Origin: Hirudo medicinalis
Lineage: Eukaryota > Annelida > Clitellata > Hirudinida > Hirudinidae
Assembly: GCA_011800805.1 (NCBI GenBank)
Contig: MPNW01000223.1
Coordinates: forward strand, 29,950-93,949
Length of the DNA stretch: 64,000 bases
Direction: 5' to 3'
Part shown: positions 35,731-46,274 of the stretch, piece by piece
Layout: each line of letters opens with the position of its first letter
Position numbering within the stretch: position 1 is the stretch's first letter
The notes under the pieces: generated by a model
The model's input: only the letters and a program-made list of their open reading frames with translations
The model's database searches: none
Told to the model about the DNA's origin: nothing
Program-made: the position numbers and the translations under genes

Positions 35731-37190
35731 GAGTTGATTTTAGGTTTACCGTTCGCTTGCTGACTTTAAACGATCTGAAAAATCCTTCTTAAATTGAATT
35801 AACGTGGCACTAACCATGACTCTTAGAATGAGGTTATTTTTTAATTATTGAGAATGCTAATAAAAATGCAGACTAATGTCTTAAATGCTTATCCTAAAGC
35901 AATCACAAATTATATATTTTATATTATTATAAAAAACGAGTTAATTACAATAGACTACAAGGAATCCTTCTTGTAAAGAAAGACCACTTCTATTTATCTT
36001 GTTACTAGGATTTCAGACTCCAGACCAACCTTGAATTCTTCTATAGTTCCGGCTTCTACTGCAAGTGCCTTAAGCTTGTATCAGTTATCGATCACTCTAC
36101 ACTACGATCACTGTCGCACTAAAGAACCTATATGCATGTCCAAAGCTTCCTTTTGGTTTCTTGAATAGCTTACATTAGTACCCCTTGTTCTGTTGCAACA
36201 GAAATGGAAACAATAGTTTCGACACTCGAGAATCCAGGGAGTTATACAGGATTTTGTAATCTTGCTCATCCACCTCATCATGAAATTTCTTACATTCGCT
36301 CCTTTGCGTTTTGACATTTCTGCATGTCAGCAATGCATGTTAATTTATAAATAAAAATGATAGATAATAATAGATCATAAATGATATATTATACCTGATA
36401 TATATTAACTAACCCAGTACTATAACGGAAGGCAAGGTGATCCACAACACTTTATTTATAAAAACGACAACAATACAACGTACATTATCCAGCTGCAGAA
36501 TAAGAGTAACTTAGGCAATGAGAAATGAGGACGAGTCCATGCAGTAATGGCATTTATACTCTTATGGTCAAAGATCTGTCCTGTAGAAGTCTGGCATTTT
36601 ATTGGATGCTGATATTTAACATCCCCTGGATTCGGTTTTGGCCTTTTGAAACTTGATGAGCCTGACATTCGACACCCGCAGCAGATGCAAGTATACCAAT
36701 CAACGCTCTGATGTCACAAACACTTGGAATTTAGTTTCCTGGTTGCTTAGGGGTTCACCCGCCAGTCTTCATAATTTTGGGGGCGAACACCCTTCCATAG
36801 GGAAGGGTAAATAACTACCTGCGAGAATCGATAAATATGTTACATACAATGTCATATATACCGCTAGGAGGGATCGATGGAAGCGCTCTAAACTGCCAGG
36901 ATTAGTGTTATTTGTGGCTTATTGAAGCTGGTGTGGTAACTCTACCGTAAAAAATTTAAAAAAATAAGCCAGTTCTCATTTCGACAACTTTTAACTAACT
37001 GTGAGTTGGCTATAAATTGTATATATTTTTTTAAAATATTAATTTGTGGTTTTATAACGCAATTATTTATTAAAAAGACTGCAGCAATAAAGCGACACCT
37101 AGCAGTGGGTAAATTATTTGTCTATGCTTACGTGGGCTCGCAGTTAAAGCACTTAAAACAAAGATCGTAGATTTTGCGGGTATTGCAAAG
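35731..37190. other. Intergenic region DAPK1-like/HM13
   Basis: A likely poly(A) signal AATAAA sits at 35859-35864 for the upstream gene. Otherwise no gene is supported. A short open minus-strand stretch at about 36175-36336 reads as a charged 54-residue peptide (KKFHDEVDEQDYKILYNSLD), perhaps a transposon or pseudogene remnant. The HM13 promoter should be in the last few hundred bases. Confidence 0.45.
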
Positions 37191-39888
37191 ATGGAGGAAG
37201 TGAATGCTACGTTGGCCGAAGCAGCAAGTGCTTTAGGAGGGAAAAATGAGACAGAAAAGATACCTGCTACACCCGAGGGCATGGCTATTGCTTATAGTAG
37301 TCTGGTTATCATGGCATTGCTGCCCATTTTTTATGGTTCTTATAAATCCGTGAAACTTCACACCGAGCAAAAGGTTCGTGAGGAATTTCTCGACATTGGG
37401 ATTAAGTAACTGTGCTACAATTGCTTTTTAACAAAAAAGATTCGGATAAAAGTTGATTATTTACAAATGTGTCAAAGTACCATGTGCTCATGTATCCAGA
37501 TGTTTCGCATATGGAGGGTAAATTTCAATCGGGAATCATTATCTTTAATGTAGAATTCTGGAGCCCCAACTGAAACAATGTCAAGTAAAGATGCTGCTAT
37601 GTTTCCATTCTTGGCCAGTGGAACACTCTTTGGTCTCTACCTATTTTTTCAGGTATTTTCTTGTTTATTTATTTGATTATTTTGAAATTAGAATAAAACT
37701 TATTGTGTTTTGAAGTAAGTTATTCATTTATATATTAATTTGTTGTTTTGGAAGAAGGGTTGTAAAGGAGAATGTTTTAGCTTTCCTATAGTCATTTTTC
37801 TTATGATATCAACAGATCTTTTCAAAGGAGTACATCAACATGCTGCTAACCATTTATTTTTTCTTTTTGGGTGTCCTTGCTCTTGCTCATATTTTGAGGT
37901 GAGAAGATTTAAACATTATTTTATAACATTTCCAATGTCTTTACTTGGCACTTCTGATCTCTCAACAGTCCCTCTTTCAACAAATTAATACCTTCTTGGG
38001 TTCCAAATGAAAACTACCATCTTGTACTTACCAAAGGTACTAAAGACAAGAAGACAGGTTGTTTGGATTCATATTTTAATTTATTCAAAAGCAAGTTACG
38101 ATCCTGCCCAAGCACAATGCAAAGCGAGTGATCAAAGAATGGTTAAACATAAACATGCTGGTTTCAGAGCTTGGAAATTATGAATACGACACCAAAGATT
38201 TGATTTGTCTCGGTTTTTGTTCCATCATCGGAGTTTGGTACCTCATCAAAAGAGTGAGATTTTATGCATTTGATCTGTGTTATGAATATGTCATTAATAT
38301 TCAAATTGTATCATTTATATTATTAAATATTTGACTTATTTTATTTCTGAACACATGTTGAACAAGAGTCATACTTTAATTTTTGTTTCTCATAGCACTG
38401 GATTGCAAACAACATATTTGGACTTGCATTTGCTCTGAATGGGGTCGAGTTCTTGCAGTTGAACAGGATCAGCACGGGTTGTATATTGCTCGGAGGACTC
38501 TTCCTCTACGACATTTTCTGGGTACTTTTTATAGTCTCTGGTGTTGTTTTATATTGACTCATTATAATTGAGTAATTTGGTTGTCATGATAACCATCTAG
38601 GTAACTTTTTATTTGGTGTAATTGTGGTTTGATGAAGTTAAAGACCAAGCATTGATTTATCTATTGAAAAACATTTTTATTCGAACGACCACAGGTTTTT
38701 GGAACTGACGTAATGGTAACAGTAGCAAAGTCGTTTGAAGCTCCCATAAAATGTTAGTATAGTTAATGTGTTTCAAATATTTTTATCAATGTTTACTTTT
38801 TACTCTTCTTTTTGTTTGTCATTTAATTTACCTCAACATTGTCAATGGCAGTGGTTTTCCCTCAAGACTTAATCGAGAAAGGGCTTGCGGCCAACAACTT
38901 CGCCATGCTTGGACTAGGCGATATTGTTATACCCGGCATCTTCATAGCTTTGTTGTTGAGATTTGACATGAGGTTATTTCACGTTTTAAATTTTTTTCAG
39001 GCTTTTCATTAAGTGCTCTCAATGTTATACTGGTTTAAAAAATTCCATTTTAAATTTTGTAAATGTTTGCAGTCAGTTTGTGTTATTTGCACATTCATGA
39101 TTTACTATAAATACAAAATTCTTGACAGCGTCCATCAGAATAAAAGGACCTATTTTTACTCTGGATTTGTTGCTTATTTCTTGGGCCTAGTCCTCACCAT
39201 TTTTGTGATGCACTATTTCAAGCATGCTCAGGTCAGTGTTAGTCGACATCATTGGAGATCTTGGTTTTAGTCACATTCTGGTTTCTCACAGCCATTTCTA
39301 AATTGTAATTCCTTACTAGCCGGGCTTTTTTAATTTGTTAGTTTTACTAGTATGTACGCATGTTTGATTGATAAATTGGCATTCAGGTTAACTCAGCTTG
39401 TTTGCATTCCTGCATGCGATGGCAATGGCAGCAGTCATAATGTGTTGTAACCAGTCTGCACTGCCTGGGAGTGCCATTGGGTGGGGATGCTATATAAATG
39501 GTCGGGCGATTGTAGTGCCTTCATGTCCTAGTTGATAAGTTATAAGACTTGATAAGACACTCAGAAGATTGGCTAAATAAGATTCAAATTTTTTGATTTC
39601 TCATTGTTGATTTTGACAGCCTGCTCTGTTGTATCTTGTTCCAGCCTGCATCGGTATTCCATTGTTTCTAGCTCTCATTAAAGGAGAAATTCAGCCCATG
39701 TTTTGGTAATTATTATTACAAAATATCAATCAGTTGTTTAATTAATTTTCATGACTTTCTTAGATTAAAGTTTTGTTGACCATATAATAGATTCATTTAA
39801 CTTTTAAATTTATTGTGACAGCTACGAAGACAACCCGGCGAAAGAAGATTCATGCACGGAGACTAAAGAATCTGTCAAGGACAAGTGA
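37191..39888 (+). CDS. HM13: Signal peptide peptidase
   Basis: Eleven phased exons: 37191-37373, 37554-37652, 37816-37898, 37969-38057, 38168-38253, 38396-38521, 38695-38752, 38852-38972, 39129-39231, 39620-39705 and 39822-39888, 366 residues (human 377). This intramembrane aspartyl protease of the ER cleaves leftover signal peptides and works in ER quality control. Catalytic motifs are intact: YD at 218-219 (LLGGLFLYDIFW), GLGD at 262-265 (NNFAMLGLGDIVIPG) and PAL at 317-319. The nine-helix pattern is visible, starting with GMAIAYSSLVIMALLPIFYG. Two N-glycosylation sequons (NAT, NET) sit in the N-terminal lumenal segment, as in vertebrates. The tail is Lys-rich (SVKDK) but lacks a clean KKxx signal. 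Confidence 0.98.
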
Positions 39889-40972
39889 AGAATCATGACT
39901 TTGGATTTGTTTTTTTAGAGAATTGGTTTACTAAGAAGGTCACTGAGTGAATACATTCTAATTCATCTTGGCTATCTGATCTTTCTTCACAAAAGTTGAA
40001 CTGGAAACTGAATGGCCTGTTGGTGGGAGATCTACAAGTCTTTGCATAACTTTACTTTATTAAAGTCATCAGGTTTTGGTCTGTGAATTAACTCCGATTG
40101 TTAAGAGGTTTTTTAGATGAAAATATATTTAGACCTTTGAAGTTTTGGTAGTTTGTGCAAGTTTTAATTCTTTTCTATATTTTTTATTTTTCATTTGAGG
40201 TGATTGGAGTTTCTTAATTTTGATTTTTCTTATTAATTGGACTGAAAGAATGAAGGCAAAGCATTCTGTTTTTTTTACAATTTTCATTCCAAAGTCTGGA
40301 GTTTGTCTTGAGAGATCCTAAATAAGCTTGCTTGAAGACTAGCTTTTAGATCAGGCTAGCATCATTAAGGACAATAATTGTAATTTAACCTAGGACAATG
40401 TAAATAAAGCTTTTTAACCTCCGATGGGGTGCTATAGTGGTGCCTAGTCTAGTTCAAACTTAAATATCTTGAGTAGGGGTTTGATAACCATTAGCAAAAC
40501 GCTAGTGCTAGAAGTCACCATGAAGTGGTTTTTCCATTGAGCTAAAATGGTGAAGTTGCTGAGTTGGAGGATGATTGGTTATGCGTTCCTCAACCATTGT
40601 CTTTTTAATATCCACCGAACGCATGAAATTGAATTTTTCAATGAGACAAAGAAGCTATTAGGCGGAACATACGTTCAGGTGAAGTCTAGAAGTGTATTCA
40701 CACGACGTGCAATTTCTAAAACTGCTATAATTTACATCGATAAAGGCACTTATTGCATCACGGAGCTGTCCTTGCGCTCGGCTGTTCCCTGGCGAGTTCC
40801 AATGTTATCTCATCAAACATGGTGCGCATCAGCTAATGAACTACGAATGAAAACTATCCTGGTCACGTTCATTTTTCCAGAAACTGTTCTCATGAATGTC
40901 CGACTTTTCTAAAAGTGGACTTGCGTGGATTATATTGAAGAAACTTATTGTATCGAAATTTATTAGGAAGCG
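39889..40972. other. HM13 3' UTR and flank
   Basis: A poly(A) signal AATAAA at 40403-40408 fits the HM13 3' end about 520 bp after the stop. The ORF at 40547-40912 (+) has no recognisable features and is probably leader or promoter of the following intronless gene. Confidence 0.5.
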
Positions 40973-42511
40973 ATGGCTACTTGCGAAAGCATCTCGACTT
41001 TTCTTTCAAACTCCACAATCGAAGAAGAGTACCAGGCTCGGGGAAAATCGTTTCGATTGCTTGAAAGACTCGAATTCAATTCGAGAGAAACATTCAGCCA
41101 GGATTCAATCAACCGTCAATCCGATGACGGCCTCATCGGGGAAGTCCATTCCACTGCCGAGGTGGTAATTCCAGTGCCAGGTCGGCGACGCATGTCATTG
41201 ATGGATAAGATGACAATTCCTCTCAAGTTTCGAGCTTCTCGAGGTTTCAATATGTGCAGAAATTCCCTTTCAAAGATCACAAGAAAAGTCGTCCAAGCGG
41301 ATAAGACTTGGATAGGGTTCATGGTAGGCATGAGTACCATCGACGTTATCCTCAACCTGACGAACTTTGTAATGATGTCGAAAGAGAATCTGAACTTTGG
41401 ATTGGTTATTGGACCTCCGAGCAAAGAACTCTGGTATGTTTTGCTGGCCTTCACGATTCTTAGCTGGCTTCTATATGTGCCCGAATCCATGAATACACTT
41501 TTCGTTCTATTCAGTCCGGTTCGACAAACTTACATTCCCATTCCATATGAAATGATCGTTACACTGCTGTTGAAACATATTCCTCTGTCCACCATCGTTT
41601 ATTTTGTCGGCCGATGCAGACGGGAGTTCACCACGACTCTGGAGAGCGTCTGTAATGCATTTCGCATTACGCACATCCTGATGAGGTTGATTTGGCATGC
41701 CCATATGGAAGGAAGGAAGTTAAAGAAGGATGACAAACACTCTGGCCAGAAAATTATCGTCCTGATCTGCTGTTTGTTATATGGTATTTCGACTTCTTTT
41801 GCCATTAAAAACTGGCGAAACGAGCCTGGAAGAGATCTGAAGCGCTACCATTTGATCAACGTTTCCATAATCATGCTCAATGATGATTACATCGATGAGA
41901 AACCCTTCCCTCCAGAAAGACTCTTCTTCAGTCTAGAAATTGGGGAGCTGATTAAGTCCCAAGGGTACAGTGTCGACAAGCCATGGCTAATCAGATCACT
42001 CTTGCCGATAAAAGAAAGAGGTTCACTGACAACTGACTACAGCTGTGTCAAACGCTTCGACGAAATACGGCCGTTGGAGTGCGGGCGATACACCCAATTC
42101 CTCAGATTCAAGTTCAAATTCTTGCAGGCTTCCACCGAATTCCCTTACGGCGAAATCAGCTACAATTACGCACAGATGTTTCCAAAGACAAGTACAAAAG
42201 GATTGGCAAACTCATCCGCTGAGAGCTTCCAAGCGTATCCAGCTCAATTATTCTGCATTCAAGCGAAAGAGCATTTCAGGGGAAGATGGAAATTGTATTT
42301 CCTCGAAATCAAGCGATCCTACAGCAATTTCACATACTCCGACAGTATTAGCGTTAAGGCTTCGGCACCCTTCAGGAAGTCATGGACTCACCCAAGGCCA
42401 AGATTCAACCCTGACATTGACCTCTGTGTCAATGAAACAAAGCCTTATGAGTATGAACCCTCGCATTCTGGAATGCCATCTAAAAAGACGTCTTATTTCT
42501 CTGCTCTGTGA
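40973..42511 (+). CDS. Intronless orphan multi-pass membrane protein, 512 aa
   Basis: This is a single uninterrupted ORF of 512 codons, in a neighbourhood where every other gene has many introns. I do not recognise the family. The N-terminal 110 residues are hydrophilic and very basic near 70-110 (PGRRRMSLMDK). Hydrophobic segments lie at about 112-135 (WIGFMVGMSTIDVILNL), 152-180 (LWYVLLAFTILSWLLYVPES), 192-213 and 260-278 (KIIVLICCLLYGISTSFAI). The remaining 230 residues hold four N-glycosylation sequons (about 296, 413, 452, 487) and four cysteines, all C-terminal to the last helix, so this part is probably extracellular or lumenal. Basic residues between helices three and four suggest that loop is cytosolic. 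Start ATG at 40973 has a good context (gcgATGG). An AATAAA at 42602-42607 supports transcription. It could be a retrogene or a member of a lineage-specific family. Confidence 0.65.
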   Translation: MATCESISTFLSNSTIEEEYQARGKSFRLLERLEFNSRETFSQDSINRQSDDGLIGEVHSTAEVVIPVPGRRRMSLMDKMTIPLKFRASRGFNMCRNSLSKITRKVVQADKTWIGFMVGMSTIDVILNLTNFVMMSKENLNFGLVIGPPSKELWYVLLAFTILSWLLYVPESMNTLFVLFSPVRQTYIPIPYEMIVTLLLKHIPLSTIVYFVGRCRREFTTTLESVCNAFRITHILMRLIWHAHMEGRKLKKDDKHSGQKIIVLICCLLYGISTSFAIKNWRNEPGRDLKRYHLINVSIIMLNDDYIDEKPFPPERLFFSLEIGELIKSQGYSVDKPWLIRSLLPIKERGSLTTDYSCVKRFDEIRPLECGRYTQFLRFKFKFLQASTEFPYGEISYNYAQMFPKTSTKGLANSSAESFQAYPAQLFCIQAKEHFRGRWKLYFLEIKRSYSNFTYSDSISVKASAPFRKSWTHPRPRFNPDIDLCVNETKPYEYEPSHSGMPSKKTSYFSAL

Positions 42512-42601
42512 CATCAAATAGATGGCTAATAGCCTAGACTCAGCACTTTCCTCAACGGAGGCTTTCTGGAGATGAATTTTTTCTATCATTTTTTATTTAG
42601 A

Positions 42602-42607
42602 AATAAA
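42602..42607 (+). terminator. Polyadenylation signal of the orphan gene
   Basis: AATAAA 91 bp after the stop codon of the intronless ORF. Confidence 0.5.
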
Positions 42608-43321
42608 CGTCCCAAGACTGCAAGAACATACACTTAAAACTGAATTGTATGCTTTTTTTAAACATTATATTATATTGAACATCACTTTTTGTCTCTATGT
42701 CTGTTACAAAATGGAAACCAATAATTTATAAAAAGATAGTTTAGTATCCTTTCACGTCGTAATCAACCAGTTAAAAAAACAGAAATCATACCACATCTTA
42801 CATAGATTCATTAATGAATCATGGTCAGAAGGCACACTACAGCAAGTAGGTGTAAATATCAGACAAACCTCATCCCACCCACTGGCACATTACATATGGA
42901 GGCTGCGTTCAAAAACGCAGAATACTCCCTTGGCCTAGGCCAGTTCATCATAACTAGCTTTAACTGGACATTAAACAAGCCACCCTGACCAACACACGTA
43001 GCAAGGTTCTTTAGCTTCTCTTTGGCTGGCTTGCTGTCCATGCATATTTATGAAACAGAATGAATACATAATTTGGACCATGATGAACTGAATATTTATT
43101 ATAAAAACTCATGATGGAACCCACATCTCACTGATAACAAGTGAGAAGAGACACAAAGTGTCACTCATACCAACAGATGGTACGGAGAGACAACCCAAAT
43201 AACAAAAGCATTTTACAAACAAAGATTGTCACATTTTAGAAGGCTATAGTCCTTGGGCTGATGTGAATGTAATAGCTTCACAAAAAATACCATCATGCTC
43301 AAGATGTTGCTTAGATGGTGT
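42608..43321. other. Tail-to-tail region, orphan gene/HSPD1
   Basis: This contains the HSPD1 3' UTR; TTTATT at 43095-43100 is its likely minus-strand poly(A) signal. The 60-codon minus ORF at 42859-43041 lies beyond that signal and has no recognisable domain. Confidence 0.5.
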
Positions 43322-44456
43322 TTAGTAATCCATTCCACCCATGCCTCCCATTCCGCCCATGCCACCCATTCCACCTGGCATGGCCTTCTCTTCTTTTGGC
43401 AGGTCAACCACCACAGCCTCTGCAGTTGTGAGAAGGGAAGCAACACTGGCAGCATCGAGCAGTGAAGTTCTGACGACCTGTAAGTTTCATAATCAAAGTT
43501 ATCATCATCCAACTAATCAACTGAGTCAAATTAATATCCAGTTAACTCAGATTCATCATCGAGTAACTAAATTAAGATAAAAGAAAAGGACCAACCTTGG
43601 TTGGGTCGATGATACCGGCAGCAATCATGTCAACGAACTTTCCGTTCATGGCATCGTAACCAAAGTCCTGTTTCTCTTGCATGACCTTGGTAACAATCTC
43701 CTGAGCATCCACACCTGCATTCGATGCAATGGTGTAGCATGGAATGCGGAGAGCTTTCCTGACAATGTCACCTCCTGGAAAACATACATATCAAATTAAT
43801 TAATGACAAACCATCCTAATTGCTTACAGCAAAGTAAAGCCCCATTATCATTGAAAGTCTTACAGGTTAGAATAAAGTGAAACTGCACAATATATTACAA
43901 ACCTATCTTTTGGTCATTGTTTTCATACTTAATATCATCAAGTCCTTGGAGGCACCTGATGAGGGCAACACCACCTCCTGGAACAATACCCTCCTCCACA
44001 GCGGCACGAGTGGCATTCAAGGCGTCCGTGTATCTGTCCTTCTTTTCGTTCACTTCAACTTCACTGGATCCACCGACCTACGGTTACAAAAGGGCCACCT
44101 TACAAACTAATACTTTTAATGTTTTACTGTTAATCTTAACTGATCATATCTTCATAAAATATTATTTTTTACTATGTAAAACAAATAGGATAAAATAAAT
44201 CCAGATTTGTATCCTAATATAGCACCATGCATTGATTGTCATCCAAACCTTGATAACAGCAACTCCAGTAGAGAGCTTGGACAACCTCTCAGTCAGCTTC
44301 TCCTTCTCATAGTCAGATGTGGATGAGTTGATTTCTTCTCTCAGCTCAGCTATCCTCTTGTCAACTTCCTCCTTCTCTCCTTTGCCCTGAGAACATAAAA
44401 TTCATCATTACAACTACAATCAACTCAATCGTACATCAGTTGAATACATTAAGTAC

Positions 44457-44502
<46 letters not shown>

Positions 44503-46274
44503 CATAATACATTAATTAATAAATACAATACATTTAAGTAATGAAACTACCTTCATGAACAGGGTGTCATCCTTAGTGATGGTAACCTCACCAACTCTAC
44601 CCAAATCCTGGATCTGAACATCTTCAAGCTTGAACATGTCAGCCTCATCACCAAACACCTGAAGAGTTTAAATGTTGGAAGCAGTTTAATAAATGAAAAA
44701 AGCAATGAAATTTTAAGGAAACATTAACTCACCACTCCACCAGCGGCAATGGCCATGTCCTTAAGAGTGTTCTTTCTGTTGTCGCCAAAACCTGGTGCTT
44801 TAACAGCACAGACTTGGAGGCCGACCTTAATCCTTTCACATCAAACATGACTATTAACAATTTTTGTCAATTATTGAATCTATATTTTAATTTAAAAAAA
44901 CTTCGGACACGTTCCAGAAATAGTCCGACATACCTGTTGAGGACAAGGGTGCTCAAAGCTTCGCCATCAACATCTTCAGCAACAATGACCAGGGGCTTCC
45001 TGTTGGCATTGGCCAGCTCAAGAACAGGAATGATGGACTGGACATTGGAGATTTTTTTTTCACTGAACAAAACCAGGGCATCTTGGAATTCACACTTGGC
45101 TCCTATGAAAGAGGTATTATTAAGTTTCATGTCAAGATATTCTTTGGGTATAAACTTTTAAAAATCAATAAACAATTTTATTACTGTTAAATTTCCATCA
45201 TCAACTATCCAACTATTGAACCAACCCTTGGCGGTGTTCATAAAGTAGGGTGAAATGTACCCCCTGTCGAACTTCATTCCTTCGATGACCTCGAGCTCAT
45301 CCTTCAATGTCTTTCCATCCTATAGACGACATCAACATCATCAACATTCAGCTTTCTGGTGCATAATTACCTTATTTATCTTTATTATCTAGGTAATTTA
45401 CTAGCACACCTAGATTCAAGTATAGATTTCTTTTCAACCAACCTTCACGGTGATGGTTCCATCCTTGCCAACCTTCTTCATAGCATCGGAGATGATGTTT
45501 CCAATGGACTTGTCGCCATTAGCAGAGATTGTAGCAACCTGTTATCAGCAAGAAGATGCCATTGAAATGACTAAATGCAAACATCTTGCTGCAGAAAATT
45601 AAGACCAGAATAACCAGACTTACCTGAGCAATCTCCTCTGGGGTTGTGACCTTCTTTGACATGCTCTTCAGCTTCTCAACAACAGCCTCAACAGTGGCCA
45701 TTACACCTAGATCAGAAAAATGTGTAATGATTAGAGTTAATACACCAAGATCTTTGGCCAATCACAATCATCACCTCTTCTGATTTCAATTGGGTTGGCA
45801 CCCTTGCTGATCTTTTCAAAGCCTTCTTTAGCAAAGGCTCTGGCAAGAATGGTAGCAGCAGTGGTTCCATCACCAGCCTCTTCATTTGTTCTGTTGGCAA
45901 CCTCTTGAACCAATTTGGCACCAATGTTCTGGAACTTGTCTTTAAGTTCAATGGATTTTGCAACAGTGACACCATCTTTTGTAATCTTTGGGCTTCCCCA
46001 GCTTTGTTCAATAATGACATTCCTTCCCTGAATGGAAATTATAAAATTAGCTGATTGGGAGCTTCAGCATTTCATCTCTCATCACAAGAATTAAGCAAAC
46101 CTTAGGGCCCATAGTGACAGCCACGGCATCAGCCAGAGTATCCACACCCTGAAGCATCAATTGTCTGCCTTCAGCGCCAAACTTGACATCCTTAGCATAA
46201 TTCCTCTGCATGGATGCAGTCAGTACAGCTCTCCTCACAGAGCATTTTGCAAGCAAACTAGGAATGCGATACAT
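43322..46274 (-). CDS. HSPD1: Mitochondrial 60-kDa heat shock protein (chaperonin)
   Basis: Twelve phased minus-strand exons: 46101-46274, 45775-46027, 45624-45706, 45443-45538, 45226-45319, 44934-45102, 44733-44832, 44551-44658, 44249-44386, 43903-44077, 43596-43774 and 43322-43477, 574 residues (human 573). It forms the mitochondrial matrix chaperonin ring that refolds imported proteins using ATP. A basic presequence ([18 protein letters not shown]) precedes the mature start [12 protein letters not shown]. The ATP-site motif [13 protein letters not shown], the hinge/equatorial [15 protein letters not shown] and the C-terminal GGM repeats ending MDY are all present. An acceptor (aattccag) 12 nt before the ATG implies an intron in the 5' UTR. 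It is head to head with the dynein gene; no HSPE1 (Hsp10) is seen beside it, unlike in mammals. Confidence 0.98.
44459..44500. repeat. AAT microsatellite
   Basis: About 14 uninterrupted taa/aat units in HSPD1 intron 8. Confidence 0.9.

Noticed and set aside
40547..40912. 121-codon plus-strand ORF before the orphan gene
   Set aside because: Composition is unlike a folded protein, there is no start-context support, and it is out of frame with the 512-codon ORF.
42859..43041. 60-codon minus-strand ORF downstream of HSPD1
   Set aside because: It lies beyond the likely HSPD1 poly(A) signal, with no recognisable domain and no phase-compatible exon nearby.
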